Assembly (NCBI GenBank): GCA_002480085.1
Contig: DKPJ01000012.1
Location: forward strand, 62,001 to 126,000
Source: Enterobacteriaceae bacterium UBA7338
GTDB taxonomy: Bacteria > Pseudomonadota > Gammaproteobacteria > Enterobacterales > Enterobacteriaceae
Length of the DNA: 64,000 bases
Reading direction: 5' to 3'
Positions 41,992 through 50,630 of this stretch are shown here, piece after piece (position 1 is the first letter of the stretch; every line of letters starts with the position of its first letter). A program made the position numbers and the translations under genes. The notes beneath the pieces were generated by a model that had not been told where the DNA came from, searched no databases, and worked only from the letters and a program-made list of their open reading frames with translations.

Positions 41992-42186
41992 ATGTCTGAA
42001 GAAACCGTTGTAAATTGCCCCACCTGCGGCCGAAAAGTGATCTGGAATGAGACCAGCCCGTTTCGTCCGTTCTGCTCTAAGCGCTGCCAGCTTATCGATT
42101 TAGGCGAGTGGGCAGCAGAAGAGAAGCGTATCCCCAGCGAGGGCGATCTCTCCGACAGCGATGGCTGGAGCGAAGAGAAACAGTAA
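41992..42186 (+). CDS. yacG: DNA gyrase inhibitor YacG (zinc finger)
   Basis: YacG is a small zinc protein that inhibits gyrase by binding GyrB. The 64-aa product has four cysteines in CPTCGRK and CSKRCQL, the zinc site, then an acidic C-terminal tail. Two ATGs are adjacent; 41992 is chosen because the AAGGAG site is only two bases from the first but five from the second. It is the last gene of coaE-zapD-yacG and converges with mutT over a REP-like palindrome. Confidence 0.94.
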   Translation: MSEETVVNCPTCGRKVIWNETSPFRPFCSKRCQLIDLGEWAAEEKRIPSEGDLSDSDGWSEEKQ

Positions 42187-42210
42187 CCGCTGCCCATCCG
42201 CCGAAATAAC

Positions 42211-42240
42211 GCCTGCTGGCGCTTCGCTTAGCAGGCCTAC
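42211..42240. repeat. REP-like palindrome between yacG and mutT
   Basis: GCCTGCTGGCGCTTCGCTTAGCAGGC has perfect 7-base arms (GCCTGCT/AGCAGGC), with the same central GGCGCT-CGCTT pattern as the REP units, but with a changed outer sequence. It lies in the 66-base gap between converging genes, and there is no T-run. Confidence 0.65.
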
Positions 42241-42252
42241 AAAACCAGCAAA

Positions 42253-42642
42253 TTACTCGCCCCGCAGCCGGGCGACGATCGGCTGGTTGGCGGGCGGAAA
42301 ATCGTCCGCGTTCAGCGCCTGCGGCGTCAGCCACTCTCCAGGCTGGCCCTCTTTGCCCCACGGCTCCCCTTCCCAGCCTTCGACCAGGTAGAACCACAGG
42401 GTGATATGCAGCTCCGGGTACTGGTAATCCAGCTTCTCAAACAGCTGCGCGGAGGTAACGGTGATGCCGACTTCCTCATCCAGCTCGCGCGCCAGCGCCT
42501 GCTCCGGGGTTTCGCCAGCCTCAATCTTGCCGCCGGGAAACTCTTTTTTATTGGCCATGTGCGCATCGGCGGCGCGCTGGGTAATAAAGATTTCGCCCTG
42601 CGGATTGCGAATGATCCCGGCAGCGATGTTCAATACTTTCAT
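42253..42642 (-). CDS. mutT: 8-oxo-dGTP diphosphatase MutT
   Basis: MutT hydrolyses 8-oxo-dGTP and so prevents A-to-C transversions. The 129-aa length equals E. coli MutT. The Nudix box is complete, running from GGKIEAGETPEQALA to RELDEEVGI with the metal-binding REXXEE glutamates. The gene looks intact, so no mutator phenotype is expected. It lies downstream of secA after a terminator. Confidence 0.97.
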   Translation of the reverse strand: MKVLNIAAGIIRNPQGEIFITQRAADAHMANKKEFPGGKIEAGETPEQALARELDEEVGITVTSAQLFEKLDYQYPELHITLWFYLVEGWEGEPWGKEGQPGEWLTPQALNADDFPPANQPIVARLRGE

Positions 42643-42656
42643 CAGGTAGGCTCCAT

Positions 42657-42681
42657 AAAAAAGGCGCAGAATCTGCGCCTT
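42657..42681 (-). terminator. Terminator between secA and mutT
   Basis: On the minus strand, AAGGCGCAGATTCTGCGCCTT is a strong hairpin followed by four more T bases. It lies about 20 bases past the secA stop and should end the secM-secA transcript before mutT. Confidence 0.88.
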
Positions 42682-42700
42682 AGTTTTTAGTGTGTCACGC

Positions 42701-45406
42701 TTAGCTCAGACGGCCATGGCACTGTTTGTACTTTTTACCAGAGCCGCACGGGCATGGGTCGTTACGGCCCACTTTACGCTCGCCGGTCTGATCCGCCAGA
42801 TCGGCTGCGGCCTGCGCGTCGTCGGACTGGTGGCTAAGCTGCTGCATCTGGGCCAGACGCTCTGACTCCTCACGACGCTGCTGCTCCATCTCCTCCACCT
42901 CTTCCGGCATCCGCACCTGCACTTTCGACAGGGTGCTGATCACTTCATACTTCAGCGACTCAAGCATAGCGGCGAACATAGCGAAGGATTCGCGCTTGTA
43001 CTCCTGCTTCGGATCCTTCTGCGCGTAGCCACGCAGGTGGATGCCCTGACGCAGGTAGTCCATCGCCGCCAGGTGCTCTTTCCACAGGGAGTCGAGGGTT
43101 TGCAGCATGACGCCTTTTTCGAAGTGGCGCATCATCTCGGCACCCACCACCTCTTCTTTACGCTGATAGACCTCTACCGCGCTCTGCATAATACGCTCAC
43201 GCAGCGTCTCTTCATGCAGATCCGGCTCTTTGTCCAGCCACTCGGCAATCGGCAGGTCGAGATCGAAGTCGTTCTTCAGGCGCTCCTGCAGGCCAGGGAT
43301 GTCCCACATCTCTTCCAGCGACTGCGGCGGAATATGTCCGTCGATGGTCGCCTTGAAGACGTCTTCGCGGATGCTGGCGATGGTTTCGCTGACGTCGCTG
43401 ACGTCCAGCAGTTCGTTACGCTGGGTGTAGATGGCGCGACGCTGGTCGTTGGCCACGTCATCATACTCCAGCAGCTGCTTACGAATATCGAAGTTGCGGC
43501 TCTCTACCTTACGCTGGGCGTTGGCGATAGCCTTGGTCACCCACGGGTGCTCGATCGCTTCGCCCGGCTTCATCCCCAGCTTACGCATCATATTAGAGAC
43601 GCGGTCAGAGGCGAAGATACGCATCAGGGCATCTTCCATCGACAGGTAGAAGCGGGAGGAGCCCGCGTCACCCTGACGACCGGAACGGCCGCGCAGCTGG
43701 TTGTCGATACGGCGGGATTCATGGCGCTCGGTACCAATGATGTGCAGACCACCGGAGGCCAGCACCGCATCATGACGCACCTGCCAGTCCGCTTTAATCT
43801 TCGCAATCTGCTCTTCGGTCGGCTCCGGCAGCGCGGCAACCTCTGCCTGCCAGCTACCACCGAGCATAATATCGGTACCACGACCCGCCATGTTAGTGGC
43901 GATGGTCACCGCCGCCGGGTAGCCCGCCTGAGCGACAATCGCCGCTTCGTTGGCGTGGAACTTGGCGTTCAGGACGTTATGCTTGATGCCCGCTTTGGTC
44001 AGCTCGTGTGACACCACCTCGGATTTCTCGATGGAGATGGTCCCCACCAGCACCGGCTGGCCGTTGGCGGTACGCTCTTTGATATCTTCAATGATGGCCT
44101 GAATTTTTTCCGCTTCGGTCATGTAGACCAGGTCCGGCAGATCCTTACGGATCATCGGACGGTTGGTCGGCACCACCACGGTGTCCAGCTTGTAGATAGA
44201 GCTGAACTCAAACGCTTCGGTATCGGCGGTACCGGTCATCCCCGCCAGCTTCTCATACAGGCGGAAGTAGTTCTGGAAGGTGATGGAGGCCAGCGTCTGG
44301 TTCTCGTTCTGGATCTCCACGCCCTCTTTGGCCTCAACGGCCTGGTGCAGACCATCGGACCAGCGGCGGCCCTGCATGGTACGACCGGTGTGCTCATCAA
44401 CGATGATGACTTCACCGTCCTTGACGATGTAGTCCACGTCGCGGGTGAAGAGCACGTGGGCACGCAGCGCAGCGGTGACGTGGTGCATCAGCATGATGTT
44501 GCCTGGGGAGTAGAGCGACTCGCCCTCGTCCATGATGCCCTCACGCACCAGCAGCTCTTCAATCAGCACCAGTCCGCGCTCGGTCAGGTTTACCTGACGC
44601 GCTTTCTCATCCACGGAGAAGTGACCTTCGCCCTGGAAGGTGTCAGAGTCCTCTTTCTCCTGACGGATCAGGTTAGGGATGATTTTGTTGACGCGCTTGT
44701 ACATGTCGGAGCTGTCTTCCGCCGGACCAGAGATGATCAGCGGCGTACGGGCTTCGTCGATCAGGATGGAGTCCACCTCATCCACCAGGGCATAGTGCAG
44801 CTTACGCTGAACGCGCTCTTCCGGGCTGAACGCCATGTTGTCACGTAGGTAGTCAAAGCCGTATTCGTTGTTGGTGCCGTAGGTGATGTCTGCGGCATAG
44901 GCCTCACGCTTGGCCGGTGCAGGCAGGCCAGACATGTTGATGCCCACGCTCATGCCAAGGAACTCGAACAGCGGACGGTTGTTTTCGGCGTCGCGCTGGG
45001 CGAGGTAGTCGTTGACGGTCACCACGTGCACGCCTTTACCGCTCAGGGCGTTCAGGTAGGCAGGCAGGGTTGCGGTCAGGGTTTTACCTTCACCGGTACG
45101 CATCTCGGCGATGCAGCGATCGTTAAGCACCATCCCGCCCAGCAGCTGGACGTCAAAGTGGCGCATGCCAAACACGCGCTTGCTCGCCTCACGCACCACG
45201 GCGAAGGCTTCTGGGATCAGGCTCTCTACGGTCTCGCCTTTTTCAAGACGGGCGCGGAACTCGGCGGTTTTAGCTTTCAGCTCATCATCGCTGAGCTTCT
45301 CCATAGCCGGTTCCATGCTGTTGATGAGGGTTACGGCTTTGCGCATCCGGCGCAGGGTACGATCGTTACGGCTACCAAATACTTTTGTTAACAGTTTAAT
45401 AAGCAT
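42701..45406 (-). CDS. secA: Preprotein translocase ATPase SecA
   Basis: SecA drives proteins through the SecYEG channel with ATP. The 901-aa protein has Walker A in MRTGEGKTL (about residue 102), the second nucleotide domain with TNMAGRGTD, and a C-terminal SecB-binding zinc motif with cysteines in CPCGSGKKYKQCHG. Its length equals E. coli SecA. Synthesis should be controlled by the upstream secM arrest sequence; the 58-base gap after secM would carry the secA ribosome site held in RNA structure. Confidence 0.98.
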   Translation of the reverse strand: MLIKLLTKVFGSRNDRTLRRMRKAVTLINSMEPAMEKLSDDELKAKTAEFRARLEKGETVESLIPEAFAVVREASKRVFGMRHFDVQLLGGMVLNDRCIAEMRTGEGKTLTATLPAYLNALSGKGVHVVTVNDYLAQRDAENNRPLFEFLGMSVGINMSGLPAPAKREAYAADITYGTNNEYGFDYLRDNMAFSPEERVQRKLHYALVDEVDSILIDEARTPLIISGPAEDSSDMYKRVNKIIPNLIRQEKEDSDTFQGEGHFSVDEKARQVNLTERGLVLIEELLVREGIMDEGESLYSPGNIMLMHHVTAALRAHVLFTRDVDYIVKDGEVIIVDEHTGRTMQGRRWSDGLHQAVEAKEGVEIQNENQTLASITFQNYFRLYEKLAGMTGTADTEAFEFSSIYKLDTVVVPTNRPMIRKDLPDLVYMTEAEKIQAIIEDIKERTANGQPVLVGTISIEKSEVVSHELTKAGIKHNVLNAKFHANEAAIVAQAGYPAAVTIATNMAGRGTDIMLGGSWQAEVAALPEPTEEQIAKIKADWQVRHDAVLASGGLHIIGTERHESRRIDNQLRGRSGRQGDAGSSRFYLSMEDALMRIFASDRVSNMMRKLGMKPGEAIEHPWVTKAIANAQRKVESRNFDIRKQLLEYDDVANDQRRAIYTQRNELLDVSDVSETIASIREDVFKATIDGHIPPQSLEEMWDIPGLQERLKNDFDLDLPIAEWLDKEPDLHEETLRERIMQSAVEVYQRKEEVVGAEMMRHFEKGVMLQTLDSLWKEHLAAMDYLRQGIHLRGYAQKDPKQEYKRESFAMFAAMLESLKYEVISTLSKVQVRMPEEVEEMEQQRREESERLAQMQQLSHQSDDAQAAADLADQTGERKVGRNDPCPCGSGKKYKQCHGRLS

Positions 45407-45464
45407 AATAAATTCTCAAACGCCCCAAAACGGGCAGATAAATTAAGGTGTTGAAACGGTTAAT

Positions 45465-45968
45465 TTAGCTGAGGCGTTGAGGTCCGGCGCGGATCCCCTG
45501 CACCTGCGCGAGCCAGTCGGCGACGTTAAACGCAGCGTGCGGTTCTGGCGTAACGAGGATGCTATGGCGGACAATAACCGGCGGCTTGCCCTCCTGGGTC
45601 AGCAGGGAATTAAGCGTATCCAGCAGCGCCAAATGGTGCGCCTGAACGGGCAGCGGCTCTTCGGCAACTGCCAGCGCCTGGGGTGCCATCGCAAAGGAGA
45701 GATGACGAATAACGGTGCGGATGGCGTGCTGATGCCAGTAATCGACGGTAAAGGTCGGACGGCGGCTGGCTTCGAGCAGCGCAAGGCTGGTGAAATTGAC
45801 CGGGCTGGTGCGGTTATGGTTACTGGCGGTCGCCTTCTCAGGCTGGGCGGAGTGGTTCTGCGTGCCAGGCGCAGGCAGGCCAAGACTCGCCGCGACCATC
45901 CCTAAAAAGAGATGCGGCCAGAAGTAGCGTCTGCCAAATTGTCGCCAGCGCGTCAGTAATCCGCTCAC
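45465..45968 (-). CDS. secM: Secretion monitor SecM
   Basis: SecM stalls its own translation when export is slow, which opens the secA start site. The 167-aa form from GTG (45968) is chosen because this gives the E. coli-type start VSGLLTRWRQ; an ATG at 45980 would add four residues. An export signal with WPHLFLGMVAASLGL follows. The arrest motif FNVADWLAQVQGIRAGP keeps Phe, Trp and GIRAGP of the known FxxxxWIxxxxGIRAGP, but has Leu for the Ile after Trp. The final Pro is four residues from the end. The usual signal cleavage region (PALSNA in E. coli) is replaced by PAPGTQ. Confidence 0.92.
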   Translation of the reverse strand: MSGLLTRWRQFGRRYFWPHLFLGMVAASLGLPAPGTQNHSAQPEKATASNHNRTSPVNFTSLALLEASRRPTFTVDYWHQHAIRTVIRHLSFAMAPQALAVAEEPLPVQAHHLALLDTLNSLLTQEGKPPVIVRHSILVTPEPHAAFNVADWLAQVQGIRAGPQRLS

Positions 45969-46183
45969 TTGCTCCACCATTAATGGGTTAAACCGACCCG
46001 GTTTACATCAACATCCGTTATTTTGCGACCAAATATTACCATTAAAGGCGCTACACGGCAGTAACAATGAGGGGCATAGCCGGGTGAAAACGCTTAAGAA
46101 AACAGCGAACGCACCGCTTTTGGCAGCAAATGCTGTCTGGATTTGTGTGACAGGGGCGGAAGAGAAACAGCAAAACCTGGAAA

Positions 46184-46233
46184 CAAAAACGACTGGCGCC
46201 CCTGACCGGAGAGAGTGCCAGGTTAACCAGTCG
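46184..46233 (-). terminator. Terminator after lpxC
   Basis: Read on the minus strand, CGACTGG (46233) and CCAGTCG (46190) form the outer stem of a larger hairpin, followed by TTTTTG. It lies about 25 bases past the lpxC stop, and so ends the dcw and lpxC transcripts before secM. T-rich sequence also lies on the other side. Confidence 0.78.
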
Positions 46234-46258
46234 AATTTTTACTAAACGGCCTGGAGGA

Positions 46259-47176
46259 TTATGCCAGTACCGTTGACGGTGCTTTGAATGCCAGAGGCAG
46301 CTCAGCGTCGTCCTGGAACGTCACATACTCCCAGGCTTCCTGTTTAGCCAGGACCGCCTGCAGCAGTTTATTATTCAGCGCATGACCGGATTTGTAAGCG
46401 GTAAATGCCCCGATAATGTTGTGACCGCACATGAACAGGTCACCGATCGCATCCAGCATTTTGTGACGCACAAACTCGTCTTCAAAACGCAGGCCGTCTT
46501 CGTTCAGTACGCGATAGTCATCAACGACGATGGCACAATCGAAGCTGCCGCCCAGGCACAGGCCACGAGACTGCAGGTACTCGATATCACGCATAAAGCC
46601 GAAGGTACGCGCGCGGCTAATCTGGCGCATAAATGCGTCGGCAGAGAAGTTCATCGCGTAGCGCTGGCTGCTGGCATCAATCGCCGGATGGTTAAAGTCG
46701 ATGGTGAAATCGAGCGTAAAACCATTGTACGGCTTGAATTCAGCCCATTTGTCGCCGTCTTCGACGCGAACGGTCTCTTTGATGCGAACAAATTTCTTCG
46801 CACAGTTCAGCTCTTCGATACCCGCATCAAGCAGCAGGTAAACGAATGGCGCTGCACTACCGTCCATGATCGGGATCTCAGGGGCGTCAACTTCAATCAT
46901 GATGTTGTCGATACCCAGACCCGCCAGCGCGGCGTTGAGGTGCTCTACGGTAGAGATCCGCACGTCATGCTCGTTCACCAGACAGGTGCAGAGCATGGTA
47001 TCACGCACAGATTTGGCATCGGCCGGAAAATCTACCGGTGGATTCAAGTCAGTGCGACGATAGATGACCCCGGTGTTGGCCGACGCAGGTCGCAACGTCA
47101 GGGTGACTTTCTTGCCGGTATGCAAACCGACGCCAGTCGCCTGAACGATACGTTTAAGTGTCCTTTGTTTGATCAT
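46259..47176 (-). CDS. lpxC: UDP-3-O-acyl-N-acetylglucosamine deacetylase
   Basis: LpxC catalyses the first committed step of lipid A synthesis and uses zinc. The 305-aa length equals E. coli LpxC. Zinc and catalytic residues are visible in STVEHLNAAL (His79), in RHKMLDAIGD (His and Asp) and in the nearby GHNIIGAF. The C-terminal tail, a target of FtsH proteolysis in E. coli, is retained and ends LAFKAPSTVLA. It is the last gene of the dcw-linked group and is followed by a terminator. Confidence 0.98.
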   Translation of the reverse strand: MIKQRTLKRIVQATGVGLHTGKKVTLTLRPASANTGVIYRRTDLNPPVDFPADAKSVRDTMLCTCLVNEHDVRISTVEHLNAALAGLGIDNIMIEVDAPEIPIMDGSAAPFVYLLLDAGIEELNCAKKFVRIKETVRVEDGDKWAEFKPYNGFTLDFTIDFNHPAIDASSQRYAMNFSADAFMRQISRARTFGFMRDIEYLQSRGLCLGGSFDCAIVVDDYRVLNEDGLRFEDEFVRHKMLDAIGDLFMCGHNIIGAFTAYKSGHALNNKLLQAVLAKQEAWEYVTFQDDAELPLAFKAPSTVLA

Positions 47177-47276
47177 CGTATAATCTCGCCTAGTTACTAA
47201 TCCAACCGAATTGTACTATACAACCGGCGGGCCAGTTTAGCACAAAGAGCGACAATGCCCAACTTCCAGCTAATTC

Positions 47277-48428
47277 TTAATCAGCCTGCTTACGTAAAAA
47301 TGCCGGAATATCGAGATAATCAGGCTCTTTTGCGGTCTGCGGCGTCGGGTCGTTTACCACTTTTGCGGCCGGTTTCTGCTCCTGGCTCAGCGGAGCCATA
47401 CCGTGCTGCTGGTAGCGATCCATTACCGGCTGCTGCTGCTGTTTGTTGGTCACCAGGGTAATCTCTGGACGCTTGTCCATACCGATACCGGTGGCTACCA
47501 CAGTCACGCGCAGCTCATCGTTCATCTCTGGATCCAGAGAGGTACCGATAACCACGGTCGCGTTATCCGAGGCAAAGGCACGGATGGTGTTACCCACGGT
47601 TTCAAACTCGTCCAGACGCAGGTCGAAGCCCGCCGTAATGTTGACGAGAACACCGCGTGCGCCAGAGAGGTCGATATCTTCCAACAGCGGGCTGGAGATA
47701 GCCATCTCGGCGGCTTCTTCCGCACGATCTTCCCCTTTCGCCACGCCGGAGCCCATCATCGCGTAGCCCATTTCGGACATCACGGTGCGCACGTCGGCGA
47801 AGTCAACGTTCATCAGGCCCGGACGGGTGATCAGCTCTGCGATGCCCTGAACCGCGCCTTTCAGCACGTCGTTGGCCGCGCCAAAGGCGTCAAGCAGAGA
47901 GATACCACGACCCAGCACCTTCAGGAGCTTGTCGTTCGGGATGGTGATCAGGGAGTCAACGTGCTTGGACAGCTCGGTGATCCCCTGCTCCGCAAAGGCC
48001 ATACGCTTCTTGCCTTCGAAGTTGAAAGGCTTGGTCACGACGGCAACGGTCAGGATACCTAAATCTTTGGCTACTTCGGCAACCACCGGCGCGGCGCCGG
48101 TACCTGTACCCCCGCCCATACCCGCGGCGATGAATACCATGTCTGCGCCGTCGAGCGCTGCGCGCAGCGCTTCACGGTCCTCTTCGGCTGCATTGCGGCC
48201 GACTTCCGGGTTAGCGCCTGCTCCCAGACCTTTAGTGATGCCGCCGCCGATCTGGATGGTCTGCCCCACCGCGGTCTTACGCAACGCCTGGGCGTCGGTG
48301 TTTACTGCAAAAAACTCAACGCCTTCGATGCGCTCGCGCACCATGTGCTCAACGGCGTTACCGCCGCCGCCACCGACGCCGATGACTTTAATCACCGCGT
48401 CGTTGGTCAGTTCCATAGGTTCAAACAT
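47277..48428 (-). CDS. ftsZ: Cell division tubulin homologue FtsZ
   Basis: FtsZ polymerises with GTP into the ring that organises the divisome. The 383-aa protein has the GTP signature GGGTGTGAAPVVA and the T7 loop with NVDFADVRTVM. The C-terminal tail ends EPDYLDIPAFLRKQAD, which binds FtsA, ZipA and ZapD. The ATG at 48428 (MFEPMELTND) is the family start; upstream in-frame codons are ignored. A 114-base gap follows ftsA and should hold some of the known ftsZ promoters. Confidence 0.98.
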   Translation of the reverse strand: MFEPMELTNDAVIKVIGVGGGGGNAVEHMVRERIEGVEFFAVNTDAQALRKTAVGQTIQIGGGITKGLGAGANPEVGRNAAEEDREALRAALDGADMVFIAAGMGGGTGTGAAPVVAEVAKDLGILTVAVVTKPFNFEGKKRMAFAEQGITELSKHVDSLITIPNDKLLKVLGRGISLLDAFGAANDVLKGAVQGIAELITRPGLMNVDFADVRTVMSEMGYAMMGSGVAKGEDRAEEAAEMAISSPLLEDIDLSGARGVLVNITAGFDLRLDEFETVGNTIRAFASDNATVVIGTSLDPEMNDELRVTVVATGIGMDKRPEITLVTNKQQQQPVMDRYQQHGMAPLSQEQKPAAKVVNDPTPQTAKEPDYLDIPAFLRKQAD

Positions 48429-48542
48429 AATTTTCTCTCCGATTTTACACATCATCCTTCAAACTGCGTTACGGCTGCAAGAGGGATTCAATGTAAGTAC
48501 CTGTCGCCTGAGACCGCTAATTTTGTGCGGTCTCTGAAAATA

Positions 48543-49799
48543 TTAAAACTCTTTTCGCAGCCAGCTGTTCAGACGTTTGATCCACGAGCCGACTGACGCA
48601 CGTTTTTCCACCTCTGCTTCACCACTTAAATGGGACTCCTTCCCGTAGTGCAGCAGACCTACCGCCGTTGAATAGTACGGCTCCTGGGCATAGTCCGTCA
48701 GGCCCGTGATATTCAGCGGCGCACCTATGCGCACCTGTGTATGAAACACGCGTTGCGCACAGGCTGCAAGTCCTTCGATCTGCGCTGCGCCGCCGGTTAA
48801 TACAATTCCTGCTGCAAGATGGTGCTTAACGCCTTGTTGCCGGAGCTGTTCTTGCAGCTGCAAAATTTCTTCGTTCACCAGATTGAGCAGCTCGGTATAG
48901 CGCGGCTCAATCACCTCCGCCAGCGTCTGACGCTGCAGGCTGCGCGGCGGACGACCGCCCACGCTCGGCACCTCTACGCTTTCGTCTTTACCGACAATCG
49001 CGCCCAGGGCACAGCCGTGGCGAACCTTAATGGCTTCGGCATCGCTTGGCGGCGTACCGAAGGCATAGGCGATATCGCTGGTGACCACGTTCCCCGCATA
49101 GGGGATCACTTTGGTATGGCGCAGCGCACCGCCGGTATACACGGCGATGTCCATTGTACCACCACCGATATCCACTACGCAGACACCCAGCTCACGTTCG
49201 TCTTCCGTCAACACGGAATAGCTGGACGCCAGTCCGGCAAAAATTAGTTGGTCAACTTTCAGGCCACATCGTTCAACCGCTTTAACAATGTTTTTTGCCA
49301 TATCGTTGTGACATGTGATCAGGTGCACTTTTGCCTGCATCCGCACGCCGGATAACCCTACCGGGTTTTTGATCCCTTCCTGGTAGTCGATGGCGTACTC
49401 CTGCGGAATAACATGCAGGACCCGGTGCTCATCGCGCACGCGCACCGACTTGGCGGTATGCACAACGTTTTCAACGTCTTCCTGAGTCACTTCCTCTTCG
49501 GAGATGGGCACCATGCCGATCTCATTCTGACAGCTAATATGCTTGCCGGAGAGCGCCAGGTAAACCGACGAAATCTGGCAGTCTGCCATCAGCTCGGCCT
49601 GGTCGATGGCGCGCTGCACGCACTTCACCACCGACTCCAAATCGTTGACCCCGCCTTTATCCATACCCCGCGACGGGCAACTGCCCACGCCAATGATATT
49701 GATCATACCGTCGGGCAGAACTTCCCCTACCAAAGCGGCGACCTTCGCGGTGCCAATCTCCAGTCCAACTACCAGTTTTCTGTCCGTCGCCTTGATCAT
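48543..49799 (-). CDS. ftsA: Cell division actin-like protein FtsA
   Basis: FtsA is an actin-fold protein that anchors FtsZ to the membrane through a C-terminal amphipathic helix. The 418-aa protein shows the N-terminal phosphate-1 segment GLEIGTAKVAAL, the phosphate-2 segment VVDIGGGTMDI, and the membrane-targeting tail WIKRLNSWLRKEF. It is two residues shorter than in E. coli, just before that tail (EKRASVGSW against EKRVTASVGSW). Its start shares one base with the ftsQ stop. Confidence 0.97.
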   Translation of the reverse strand: MIKATDRKLVVGLEIGTAKVAALVGEVLPDGMINIIGVGSCPSRGMDKGGVNDLESVVKCVQRAIDQAELMADCQISSVYLALSGKHISCQNEIGMVPISEEEVTQEDVENVVHTAKSVRVRDEHRVLHVIPQEYAIDYQEGIKNPVGLSGVRMQAKVHLITCHNDMAKNIVKAVERCGLKVDQLIFAGLASSYSVLTEDERELGVCVVDIGGGTMDIAVYTGGALRHTKVIPYAGNVVTSDIAYAFGTPPSDAEAIKVRHGCALGAIVGKDESVEVPSVGGRPPRSLQRQTLAEVIEPRYTELLNLVNEEILQLQEQLRQQGVKHHLAAGIVLTGGAAQIEGLAACAQRVFHTQVRIGAPLNITGLTDYAQEPYYSTAVGLLHYGKESHLSGEAEVEKRASVGSWIKRLNSWLRKEF

Positions 49800-50629
49800 T
49801 ATTGCTCTGCCTGTGCCTGATTCTGTTGCTGATTAGGATCCACAATGGGTGCCGGTTTCCAACCGACCGCCGCGCCCGAGTCATAGCGCAGATCGACATA
49901 GCTGATCTCTTTGCCGTCGGTTTGCGCCTGCTGCTGCAGAACGGGATAGAGTTCTACAAAGCGTGACAGACGTTTCATCGTATCTCCCCGGCCCAAGTTG
50001 AGCTTGATTCCGTTATTAAGCGTCAACTGCCAGGAGCGACGGGCGGTCATCGCCGCCTCTTTCAACGTAAACTTATCCTTTGCCAGCACCTGCCCCATGT
50101 CGCGGAAGCCCTGCAACACTTCGCTTTCGCTTCCTTCCGGGCCAAAAAGCAGCGGGAGACCCGGCTCTTTAGCACGATCGGTGGGCACGCTGAACGAATT
50201 TCCATCTGCATCCATCATGTGCTGATCATTCCACCGCGCAATCGGGACATATTCAACCAGATGAATCTTCAATTCGTCCGGCCACTGCTTTCTTACGCTG
50301 GCCTGCTTGATCCACGGCAGACGTTCAATTTGACTCTGGATGATGTTCACATCCTGGGTCATAAAGGTCCCAGGGGCGCCCAGCGCCAGAATCGACTGGC
50401 GAATATCATCGTTGCGCGTGTAGTGGCGTTCGCCGGTGACCACAAGCTTCGACAGCGGCAGGCGCTGCGCGTCATCCATCCAGCCCAGAATCATCCAGCC
50501 GCTCACCAACACGGTGCACAGCACCGCCAGCAGAAACACAATTCCTGCAAGACGCGTTCCATTATTCCGCCGGGAGGCAACAACCTCCTCCTCTTCGCGG
50601 TTTCGCGTGTTTAGCGCAGCCTGCGACAT
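49799..50629 (-). CDS. ftsQ: Cell division protein FtsQ
   Basis: FtsQ is a bitopic divisome protein that recruits FtsB and FtsL. The 276-aa form has a short cytoplasmic part (MSQAALNTRNREEEE), one membrane segment (about residues 28-50) and a POTRA domain starting near LPLSKLVVTGERHYTR. The ATG at 50629 gives the E. coli length; upstream in-frame codons lie in ddlB. It follows ddlB after one base. Confidence 0.97.
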   Translation of the reverse strand: MSQAALNTRNREEEEVVASRRNNGTRLAGIVFLLAVLCTVLVSGWMILGWMDDAQRLPLSKLVVTGERHYTRNDDIRQSILALGAPGTFMTQDVNIIQSQIERLPWIKQASVRKQWPDELKIHLVEYVPIARWNDQHMMDADGNSFSVPTDRAKEPGLPLLFGPEGSESEVLQGFRDMGQVLAKDKFTLKEAAMTARRSWQLTLNNGIKLNLGRGDTMKRLSRFVELYPVLQQQAQTDGKEISYVDLRYDSGAAVGWKPAPIVDPNQQQNQAQAEQ

Positions 50630-50630
50630 A

